DNA of 39,943 bases from Planctomycetota bacterium (GTDB lineage: Bacteria > Planctomycetota > Planctomycetia > Gemmatales > Gemmataceae), in contig JACPZP010000004.1 of NCBI GenBank assembly GCA_016195405.1, positions 1-39,943 of the forward strand. Reading direction: 5' to 3'. Made by a program: the position numbers and the translations under genes. The first letter of the stretch is position 1. Each line of letters begins with the position of its first letter. The notes under the pieces are model-generated. The model saw nothing but the letters and a program-made list of their open reading frames with translations, had not been told where the DNA came from and did no database searches. Shown piece by piece: positions 15,823-22,393 of the stretch.

Positions 15823-15841
15823 ATTCGTTTCATGAACGAAT
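15823..15841. terminator. Hairpin between convergent genes
   Basis: ATTCGTT (15823-15829) and AACGAAT (15835-15841) form a 7-bp stem with loop TCATG. A second copy of ATTCGTTTCA follows at once. It lies between the ends of two converging genes. On the minus strand a T-rich run (TTGTTTTTTGATTTT) sits just downstream of the minus-strand gene. A bidirectional terminator is plausible. Confidence 0.4.
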
Positions 15842-15892
15842 TATTCGTTTCACGAGGTGTGTCTGTGTCCAGATAAAATCAAAAAACAATCG

Positions 15893-17059
15893 TCATTTCT
15901 CCACCAAAATCGGATAATCCCGCGGCTGCCCTGGATGCACGATCAAGATGCCGGTTCCCGCTTCACGCTCCACGCGCACCGGATATGGCAAAACTGGCGT
16001 CGTCACGCTCTTGATCGCGGTGATGATGTCGATCTTATCGCGGTATTTTCCTCCCCAGAACTCGGCGATTTCTTTCGAGCCGAGCGACATCTCTTCGATC
16101 AGGAAAACCGCGTCGGCGGTGTGCATGAGCGCCTCGCCGCCGACGGGCACGCCGGTGTCGCGGATTTGGCCCACGCAGATGCAGGTGATGCCCTTCTCGT
16201 GGTTGTAAGTCTTGAGGGCGGAAAGATTGTCGGCCGTGCGATTCTTGGTCGGATCGAGCATGTTGAGCGAATCGATGACCACGAAGCGGATTTTCTCCTT
16301 TTCCACGAGATAGCGATATTTCGTGACAAAGTCGTCCCAGGTCTGGCCCTTGTGATATTGGCTTTGGAGCACGAAGACGTTTTCAAGCACCTCCTTGGTG
16401 AAGGTCTTTTCGTCCAGGCCGGTCGCCGACATGCCGATCTTGATCATCCTGGAGCAGAGATCGTCGCGGCCCGCTTCCTCCTCGTTGTAGAAGCCCTCCT
16501 CGGCAATCACGAAGCCGACCGGATGGCCCTCGCGCGCCACTTTCGACAAGCCGGCTAGCACGGTGCGCGTCTTTCCTTTGCCGGGAGGCCCCGCCAGCGC
16601 GATGGTGCAGCCCTTCGGCACTCCGCCCAATGCATGCGTGCGATCGTCGGTCAGACATAGGACGTCGAGCACCGAGCCAAGCTTGACTCCCTGCTGCGTC
16701 TTGATGCATTTGCCAAGTAGCGCGGGCCGAATGATGTCGGCGTCGAGACCCCTGTCGCCATCTTGGATCGGCGCGGCGCCGGTGAAGGGGAGGGCGGACG
16801 GATCGACCACCGCCGGCGACAACCCGCCGCCCATCATCATCTGCATCATTTGCATCATCGCCATCATGGGGTTGCCTTGCATACCGGGCATTTGCATGCC
16901 GCCCATCGGCATTTGCGGCATCATGCCGCTCATCGGCATTCCTCCCATGGGCATTTGCGGCATCATGCCCGTCATGGCTTGCGGCATAACCGGCTGCGGT
17001 ACGGGTGCTTGAACCGCAGAAGCTTCGGAGGATGGAGAGGGAGTCTTTTTCTTGGCCAT
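15893..17059 (-). CDS. RadA/KaiC-like RecA-fold ATPase with Met-rich N terminus
   Basis: 388 residues. Residues 157-164, GPPGKGKT, are a Walker A loop. RFVVIDS (about 258-264) is the Walker B strand. GITCICVGQIRDTGVPVGGEAL and the HTADAVFLIEE strand follow the RadA/DnaB/KaiC order, so the C-terminal 270 residues form a RecA-fold ATPase. The head is unusual: residues 25-76 hold 24 methionines, mostly in MPM, GGM and MMQMM runs, including a 14-residue tandem duplication. I see no zinc finger or Lon-like domain as in true RadA. A GAGG element precedes the ATG. DNA repair, ring assembly or signalling roles are possible, but none is shown. Confidence 0.75.
   Translation of the reverse strand: MAKKKTPSPSSEASAVQAPVPQPVMPQAMTGMMPQMPMGGMPMSGMMPQMPMGGMQMPGMQGNPMMAMMQMMQMMMGGGLSPAVVDPSALPFTGAAPIQDGDRGLDADIIRPALLGKCIKTQQGVKLGSVLDVLCLTDDRTHALGGVPKGCTIALAGPPGKGKTRTVLAGLSKVAREGHPVGFVIAEEGFYNEEEAGRDDLCSRMIKIGMSATGLDEKTFTKEVLENVFVLQSQYHKGQTWDDFVTKYRYLVEKEKIRFVVIDSLNMLDPTKNRTADNLSALKTYNHEKGITCICVGQIRDTGVPVGGEALMHTADAVFLIEEMSLGSKEIAEFWGGKYRDKIDIITAIKSVTTPVLPYPVRVEREAGTGILIVHPGQPRDYPILVEK
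16886..16969. repeat. 42-bp in-gene tandem duplication coding for Met-rich residues
   Basis: Two near-identical 42-bp units encode residues 31-44 (GMMPQMPMGGMPMS) and 45-58 (GMMPQMPMGGMQMP) of the ATPase on the minus strand. The unit is a multiple of three, so copy-number change would lengthen or shorten the Met-rich head without breaking the frame. Confidence 0.75.
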
Positions 17060-17138
17060 ACTGCGACCTCAATTTGCTGGTAAGTAGGTTGTGTAACGCG
17101 GCTGCGCGGCTTTGTCAAGGAAATGACCGACCGCCTCG

Positions 17139-17305
17139 CTATTGTGCCGTCCAACCGCCGTCGACATACAGCGCCGTCCCGGTCACGAATCCCGATGCCG
17201 GCGACGCCAGGAAGATGACTGCTCCGTCTAAAACCTCCGGCCTGCCCCAGCGGCCCATCGGCGTCCGAGCGGTTAATCCGTTCAGGCGGAATTTGTCGAG
17301 ACTCA
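17139..17305 (-). pseudogene. Truncated short-chain dehydrogenase (SDR) remnant
   Basis: The last 55 or so residues of an SDR are preserved, with DKFRLNGLTARTPMGRWGRP, then VIFLASPASGFVTGTALYVDGG and a normal stop. Complete SDRs are near 250 residues, and the NAD-binding TGxxxGxG and YxxxK parts are absent from the sequence upstream. The open frame continues to 17669, but there it is antisense to nnrE and no longer SDR-like. The remnant was probably left by a deletion or rearrangement before nnrE, so no function is expected. Confidence 0.75.
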
Positions 17306-17463
17306 TGTCCATTGTTCCATAGAGACAGTCCGGGGTCGCCTGCGACTCCCCGCCAAACGAGGATCTCGGGCATTGAATGTTCGCCGCAACTGGGATCGCT
17401 GTCAAGCGAGGTGCGACGCGAGCGCGAATCGCGAAGCGGGCCACTCCATAAAATGAGCCAATC

Positions 17464-18186
17464 ATGCTATTATCGCGCGAGCAAACCCGCGAGGTGGATC
17501 GCCGTGCCATCGAGGAATTCGGCGTTCCGTCCCTGGTCCTGATGGAGAACGCCGGCCGCGGCGCCGCGGAGTTGTTGCTCTCGTTGGGCGTGCATGGCCC
17601 GGTGGCGATCTGCTGCGGCAAAGGCAACAACGGAGGCGATGGCCTGGTGATGGCGAGGCACCTCGACAATCAAGGCGTTCGCGTTCAGGTACATATGTTC
17701 GCCAGGCCTGAGGAGCTTAGTCCCGACGCCGCGATCCACTGGCGCATCGTCATGCAGTCCCGGATTCCAACGCAAATCTGGTCGGATCGTATTGCCGGCG
17801 AAGGTAGGTCCGGCGAAGGTAGGTCCGGCGAGCCGAGCCGGACCTGGAGCGACAACGACCTTGCCAAGGAGCTTGCCGCGGCCGAGTGGGTCGTCGACGC
17901 CCTATTCGGCACGGGGCTGACCGGTCCGGTGCGTCCACCGCTCGACCGAGTCATCGCCGCCATCAATGCTAGCCCGGCACGGGTGTTGGCTGTGGATATC
18001 CCTTCGGGCCTCGATTGCGACACCGGCGAGCCGATGGGTCCGACCGTCCGTGCCCGCCACACGGCGACGTTTCTCGCCGCCAAAAAGGGCTACAACAATC
18101 CCGCGGCCCGCAACTGGCTTGGCAAGGTCCACGTGGTGGACATCGGGGCGCCCATTCGACTGCTTAAGGAATTGAGGGCTTCATGA
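17464..18186 (+). CDS. nnrE: NAD(P)H-hydrate epimerase (YjeF N-terminal domain)
   Basis: This enzyme interconverts R- and S-forms of damaged NAD(P)H hydrate so that a partner dehydratase can repair it. At 240 residues it has only the epimerase domain. Landmarks are MENAGRGAA (about 21-29), CGKGNNGGDGLVMARHL (about 46-62), VVDALFGTGLTGPVR and AVDIPSGLDCDTGE. The C-terminal dehydratase domain found in many fused versions is missing, so a separate partner is needed. Between two conserved segments lies a 15-bp unit repeated twice (EGRSG in frame) next to a small palindrome, which looks like a repeat inserted into the gene. Its stop overlaps the following GNAT start as ATGA, so the two are probably cotranslated. 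Confidence 0.9.
   Translation: MLLSREQTREVDRRAIEEFGVPSLVLMENAGRGAAELLLSLGVHGPVAICCGKGNNGGDGLVMARHLDNQGVRVQVHMFARPEELSPDAAIHWRIVMQSRIPTQIWSDRIAGEGRSGEGRSGEPSRTWSDNDLAKELAAAEWVVDALFGTGLTGPVRPPLDRVIAAINASPARVLAVDIPSGLDCDTGEPMGPTVRARHTATFLAAKKGYNNPAARNWLGKVHVVDIGAPIRLLKELRAS
17797..17845. repeat. In-gene tandem repeat and palindrome within nnrE
   Basis: GGCGAAGGTAGGTCC is present twice in tandem (17797-17811, 17812-17826). The second copy overlaps a perfect palindrome, AGGTCCGGC (17821-17829) with GCCGGACCT (17837-17845) around a 7-base loop. The whole is in frame and adds a Gly/Glu/Arg-rich stretch to the protein. Confidence 0.8.
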
Positions 18187-18650
18187 TTCGACCAACGCAA
18201 CCGGAAGAAACGCCGCACCTGGTGGCCATGACCGAGGCGACGGGCCTGTTCAAGCCCATGGAGGTGGTAGCTCTCAAAGAGGTATTGGATGATTATCATG
18301 CCGAAGAGCACAAGCTCGGCCATCGCTGCGTCAGCTACGAGAAGGACGGCACGGTGCTCGGATTCGCTTACTACGCCCCCGCCGCCATGACCGACCGCAG
18401 CTGGTATCTGTACTGGATCGTGGTCGGCAAGGATCTACAGGCAAAGGGCATCGGCACCGAGTTGTTGCGCTCCTTGGAGCACGACATCAAAGTGCATCAC
18501 GGACGCCTGCTTTTCATCGAGACCGGCTCAGTGCCCCACTATGAAAAGACGCGCCAGTTCTACATTAAGAACGGCTACGAAAAGCACGCGGTTCTGAAGG
18601 ACTTCTACGCCGACGGCGACAGCATGGTGGTTTTCCGGAAGGCGCTGTGA
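18183..18650 (+). CDS. GNAT family N-acetyltransferase
   Basis: 155 residues. WYLYWIVVGKDLQAKGIGTELLRSLE holds strand 4 and the acetyl-CoA loop QAKGIG. The later HYEKTRQFYIKNGYEKHAVL is the usual GNAT C-terminal motif. The acceptor is unknown. Its ATG overlaps the nnrE stop (ATGA), so expression is likely coupled with cofactor repair, although this may be accidental operon packing. A palindromic repeat follows before the PfkB gene. Confidence 0.85.
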   Translation: MIRPTQPEETPHLVAMTEATGLFKPMEVVALKEVLDDYHAEEHKLGHRCVSYEKDGTVLGFAYYAPAAMTDRSWYLYWIVVGKDLQAKGIGTELLRSLEHDIKVHHGRLLFIETGSVPHYEKTRQFYIKNGYEKHAVLKDFYADGDSMVVFRKAL

Positions 18651-18667
18651 GTTGGTGCACGCAATAC

Positions 18668-18696
18668 CCCCAGGATTCGCTTCGCTCATCCTGGGG
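18668..18696. repeat. Palindromic intergenic repeat, copy 2
   Basis: CCCCAGGAT (18668-18676) and ATCCTGGGG (18688-18696) form a perfect 9-bp stem with loop TCGCTTCGCTC. It fills the gap between GNAT and the PfkB kinase. A longer frame through it would add a spurious N terminus to the kinase, so the kinase start is placed after it. Confidence 0.85.
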
Positions 18697-18714
18697 CTTG
18701 GGGCCTGCTCCTCA

Positions 18715-19674
18715 ATGACAAGTCAGCCCGACGTACTGTGTGCCGGCATCGTGGTCGCCGATCATGTCTGTACCCCGATTTCGCACGTGCCGGCGGCTGG
18801 CGAGCTGGTGATGGCCGACGGCATGCTGCTGACCAGCGGCGGTTGTGCGGCGAACGCGGCGATCGACCTGGCGAAGATAGGCGTGCGCGCCGCCGTCGTT
18901 GGCCGGGTCGGCGCCGATCTCTTTGGACGAATCGTCAGCGACATGCTGCGCGATTCTGGAGTGGACGTGTCGCTGGTGATGCCGACGCCGGGCATGGACA
19001 CCAGCCAGACGATGATCGTCAACGTTGCCGGCCAGGATCGCCGCTTCATCCACACCTTCGGCGCCAACGCCCGATTTGCCGCGGCGGATATTCCCAGCGA
19101 CAGGCTCATCTCATGCAAGGTGCTGTATCTCGGCGGCTACCTCTTAACGCCGAATCTGAAACAAGAAGAGCTCGTCCCAGTTTTCCAGAAAGCGCGGGCC
19201 CACGGCGTGAAGACGGTGCTTGATGTCGGCGTTCCCAAACCGGGTGAATACGTCTCGCGGCTGGATCGACTGCTGCCGTTTACGGACGTATTTCTTCCCA
19301 ACAACCACGAAGGCGAGTTAATCACCGGCGAGCGAGATCCCGTCAAGCAGGCGGAGATCTTTCAGCGCCTCGGGGCCAGAACGGTGGTCATCACGATGGG
19401 AGGCGACGGCTCGATCCTGGTGCAGAAGGATTTGCGACTCAAGGCGGGAGTCTACCCCATCGACTACGTGGATGGTTCCGGCGGCGGCGATGCCTTCGAT
19501 GCCGGTTACATCTTCGGAATGCTCCAGAACATGGGCGCCGAGGATTGTTTACGTTTCGCAAGCGCCCTGGGAGCCAGCTGCGTGCGGGCGATCGGCACCA
19601 CGCCCGGCGTTTTCACCCGGCCCGAGTGTGAAGAGTTTTTGGCCAAGAACAAGTTGTCAATCCACCGACTCTAA
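18715..19674 (+). CDS. PfkB-family sugar / nucleoside kinase
   Basis: A ribokinase-like enzyme of 319 residues that transfers phosphate from ATP to a sugar or nucleoside hydroxyl. The N-terminal GG signature region is SGGCAANAAIDLAKIG. The C-terminal anion-hole/catalytic motif is DGSGGGDAFDAGYIFGML, near the family's DTxGAGD pattern, with Asp in GGGDAFD as the likely base. TMGGDGSILV is the usual ATP-side strand. ATG 18715 is chosen because earlier codons translate the palindromic repeat. Substrate is not deducible from sequence. The 236 bp after it hold a C-rich run and nothing recognised before hflX. Confidence 0.85.
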   Translation: MTSQPDVLCAGIVVADHVCTPISHVPAAGELVMADGMLLTSGGCAANAAIDLAKIGVRAAVVGRVGADLFGRIVSDMLRDSGVDVSLVMPTPGMDTSQTMIVNVAGQDRRFIHTFGANARFAAADIPSDRLISCKVLYLGGYLLTPNLKQEELVPVFQKARAHGVKTVLDVGVPKPGEYVSRLDRLLPFTDVFLPNNHEGELITGERDPVKQAEIFQRLGARTVVITMGGDGSILVQKDLRLKAGVYPIDYVDGSGGGDAFDAGYIFGMLQNMGAEDCLRFASALGASCVRAIGTTPGVFTRPECEEFLAKNKLSIHRL

Positions 19675-19910
19675 GAATTCGTTGTGTCGCCACCCCCCCC
19701 ACACACCCCTGGCGACGCAAGTCAATGGAATGGCCAGCACCTTAACTTACTAGGAAACAAAGACTTACGGAATGAAGAGAAGAAATGCGTCTAACGCGTT
19801 CTAAACGGATCGCGGCGCCGCCTGTCGAACCGAGATTGCCGTGACCGGCCCTTTACGTCGCGCCGCATCCAGTCGTAAAATACACCCAAAGGGAGGTCCC
19901 GCATAGCAAC

Positions 19911-21233
19911 GTGAGTCTCAACAACACCCGCGACGACTTAACCGTTCATCTCGAAAAGGCCATTCTGGTCAGCGTGTCCTTGCCCAAACGGCCTTGGCAA
20001 GGCGACGATCCGCTCGACGAACTCCGTGGCCTAGCCACTACCGCCGGCGCTCGGGTCGTGGGCGGCCTGCTGCAAAAGCGCGACGGCATCATTCCAGGTA
20101 CCTACATCGGTAAGGGCAAGCTGGAAGAATTGAAGGAGTCGGTCGAATCGCATGACGCCGACGTCGTCATCTTCGACAACGATCTCTCCCCGGCGCAAGT
20201 TCGCAATCTGGAGAAGGCAACCGGGGCCAAGGTAATCGACCGCAGTGAACTGATTCTCGACATCTTCGCCACGCGGGCCCGAAGCGTCGAAGCCCGCATG
20301 CAAGTGGAGCTGGCCCAGCTTGAATACGCCCTGCCTCGCTTACGGCGCATGTGGACGCACCTGTCGCGCTACAAGGGCGGCATCGGCCTCCGGGGGCCGG
20401 GCGAAACGCAGCTCGAAGAAGACCGCCGCTTGGTCGCCGTCAAGATTCGCGATCTCAAGAAGCGTCTGATCGCCGTGGAATCGCGCAGGGAGCGCGAAGT
20501 CCAAGGCCGGCGCGACGAGCACACCGTTTCGCTCGTCGGCTACACCAATGCCGGCAAAAGCACGTTGATGAACGCGCTGACCGGCGCCGGCGTCCTGGCC
20601 GAGGACAAGCTTTTTTCGACGCTCGACACGCGCACCCGGCAATGGCGGTTGTCGGAATGGGGCAAAGTGCTTCTGAGCGACACGGTCGGTTTCATTCGCG
20701 ATTTGCCGCATCATCTCGTCGCCTCGTTCAAGGCCACATTAGAAGAAGCCCGCCAGGCACGGCTGCTCTTGCACGTCGTCGACGCCTCCAGCCCGCAGGC
20801 AGAGGAGCAGATCCAAGCGGTATCGGCCGTGCTCAAAGAATTGGGCTGCGCCGCCAAGCCGACGCTTCTGGTGCTGAACAAGGTGGATCAAGTGGCGGAT
20901 TTGTCACTGCTTCAGGTGCTCGAAAAACATCACCCTCACTCGGTCGCCGTCAGTGCCGCGAAGCGCAAAAACCTGGATCGGCTGCAAGACGCGGTGATCG
21001 AAATGCTCAGCGCTGATTTTGTTAGCGCCAAGATCGACGTCGCCGCCGGCAACGGCCGGGTGCTGGCGTATCTCTCCGCGCATGCCGAGGTCTATCGCCA
21101 GGAGTTTCACGACAACCGGGTGGTGGTGAGCTGCTATTTGCCGCGGCATCTGGTCAGACACATCAAGGAGGATGACGTGGTGGTGAAGTTAATAGAAGAA
21201 GCGAAAGTGCGCACCGAGGAATCCGAATCCTGA
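19911..21233 (+). CDS. hflX: GTPase HflX
   Basis: A ribosome-associated GTPase that splits stalled or hibernating ribosomes under stress. At 440 residues the length is normal. The HflX-specific N-terminal domain contains TYIGKGKLEEL and VIFDNDLSPAQVRNLE, then GGIGLRGPGETQLEEDRR. The G domain shows GYTNAGKST (G1), DTVGFIRDLP (G3), NKVD (G4) and a VSA (G5) motif. The start is a GTG, with GGGAGG further upstream than usual (about 14 bases), so the exact start is uncertain. The stop is followed by a strong hairpin before the convergent rsmH. Confidence 0.95.
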   Translation: MSLNNTRDDLTVHLEKAILVSVSLPKRPWQGDDPLDELRGLATTAGARVVGGLLQKRDGIIPGTYIGKGKLEELKESVESHDADVVIFDNDLSPAQVRNLEKATGAKVIDRSELILDIFATRARSVEARMQVELAQLEYALPRLRRMWTHLSRYKGGIGLRGPGETQLEEDRRLVAVKIRDLKKRLIAVESRREREVQGRRDEHTVSLVGYTNAGKSTLMNALTGAGVLAEDKLFSTLDTRTRQWRLSEWGKVLLSDTVGFIRDLPHHLVASFKATLEEARQARLLLHVVDASSPQAEEQIQAVSAVLKELGCAAKPTLLVLNKVDQVADLSLLQVLEKHHPHSVAVSAAKRKNLDRLQDAVIEMLSADFVSAKIDVAAGNGRVLAYLSAHAEVYRQEFHDNRVVVSCYLPRHLVRHIKEDDVVVKLIEEAKVRTEESES

Positions 21234-21249
21234 TGGCTGCGTCCTAATG

Positions 21250-21301
21250 GCTCGCTCGGCGGTTTCGCGCTCGCATAAGCGCGCAAAGCTGCCGAGCGAG
21301 C
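21250..21301. terminator. Strong hairpin between convergent hflX and rsmH
   Basis: GCTCGCTCGGCGG (21250-21262) pairs with the complementary CTGCCGAGCGAGC ending at 21301, and the stem continues inward through CGCGCT/AGCGCG with small bulges. It lies between the convergent ends of the two genes. There is no clear T-tract, so it may work in both directions as a weak terminator or as a transcript end protector. Confidence 0.6.
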
Positions 21302-21333
21302 TTCGACGACGCTTGACTGACTCCAAGTCAAAC

Positions 21334-22266
21334 TCAGGGGCTCTTTGCCCAGCGCAGTTTCGCCGAGCGCGCTCGTGGGTTGCGCTGACGTTCAGGGAAA
21401 GTCGCGCGCACGGGCTCCGGTGAAGTCTCTTCGTAGACTCCTTTTCGCAGTCCTTCTCGAAAGGCACTTTTCACGAGTCGATCCTCGCCGCTGTGGAACG
21501 TGATAATCGCCGCTCTGCCGCCGGGATTCAGGCAGGCCGGCAGGATGCGCAAGAAATGCTCCAGATTCGCAAACTCACGATTGACGAGAATGCGCAGCGC
21601 TTGAAACGTGCGCGCGGCCGGGTGAGTCGTCCATTTCGTTTTACTCGGATGGAGCCGCCAGCCGGTTTTTCCAGTCGCTTCCTGAATCACCTTCGCTAGT
21701 TCGCCGGTGCGTTCGATCGGTTTCTTCTGGCGGGCGGTCACAATGGCAGCAGCAATGATTCGAGCCGCAGGCTCATCGGCCAATTCTTCGAGCGCGCGGC
21801 GAAGATCGTTCTCGGAAATCGTCGCCAACAACTGGGCGGCTGTCCTGCCGTGGGACGGATCCATGCGCATATCAAGCGCGCCGTCGCGACGATAGGAGAA
21901 GCCGCGCTCGGGATCGTCAACTTGCAGGCTCGACATGCCGAGATCGGCGAGGATGACATCGGCGCTGGATACGCCATGCTCGGCCACGATTTGGGCGAGT
22001 CCAGCGAAGTTGGCGTGGTGTAGATGGAAACGCAAGCCCAGCGGAGTGAGTCGCTTGCACGCTTGTTCGAGATTCGCGGCATCAAGATCGCAGCCGATTA
22101 GGAGGCCAGCGGGGTCGACGCTTTTGAGCAGATCGACGGCGTGTCCCGCCCAGCCGACGGTGGCGTCCACCACGACGTCGCCGGGTTTCGGGTGAAGACA
22201 GGCAAGCACCTCGTCCAAGAGGACAGGGCAATGCTGGCCTGGAGGTGTGCTGCGCGGTCGGGACAT
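21334..22266 (-). CDS. rsmH: 16S rRNA (cytosine(1402)-N4)-methyltransferase RsmH
   Basis: This enzyme methylates C1402 of 16S rRNA near the decoding site, using SAM. It has 310 residues, as expected. CPVLLDEVLACL is the family opening, and VVVDATVGWAGHAVDLL is the SAM-binding loop (G-W-A-G-H replacing the more common GxGGHS). ADLGMSSLQVDDPERGFSYR and GALDMRMDP are diagnostic, and the C-terminal HSGEDRLVK region is also present. ATG 22266 is used because upstream codons belong to a palindromic repeat. It is divergent from the BNR gene and not linked to ftsI or mur genes here. Confidence 0.95.
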   Translation of the reverse strand: MSRPRSTPPGQHCPVLLDEVLACLHPKPGDVVVDATVGWAGHAVDLLKSVDPAGLLIGCDLDAANLEQACKRLTPLGLRFHLHHANFAGLAQIVAEHGVSSADVILADLGMSSLQVDDPERGFSYRRDGALDMRMDPSHGRTAAQLLATISENDLRRALEELADEPAARIIAAAIVTARQKKPIERTGELAKVIQEATGKTGWRLHPSKTKWTTHPAARTFQALRILVNREFANLEHFLRILPACLNPGGRAAIITFHSGEDRLVKSAFREGLRKGVYEETSPEPVRATFPERQRNPRARSAKLRWAKSP

Positions 22267-22283
22267 GGGATTGGTCGCATAAC

Positions 22284-22312
22284 CCCCAAGATTCGCTGCG
22301 CTCATCTTGGGG
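22284..22312. repeat. Palindromic intergenic repeat, copy 3
   Basis: CCCCAAGAT (22284-22292) and ATCTTGGGG (22304-22312) form a perfect 9-bp stem with loop TCGCTGCGCTC. Compared with copy 2, one pair has changed on both sides (G-C to A-T), so the pairing is kept. It lies between divergent rsmH and the BNR gene. Confidence 0.85.
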
Positions 22313-22393
22313 CTGGGACTATTTCATCTTGGACGTTTGCGCCGCCTCCGCCTAGTCTACTCCGTGATTTTCCAAATCTTTTCGGGGTGCCAC

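Noticed and set aside
18652..18714. A longer start for the PfkB gene
   Set aside because: Those codons translate the palindromic repeat. The conserved family start begins after it at 18715.
2887..19726. The shared word GACGCAAGTCAATG at about 2887-2900 and 19713-19726
   Set aside because: A 14-base exact match is expected by chance a few times in a 40-kb window, and there is no further similarity around it.
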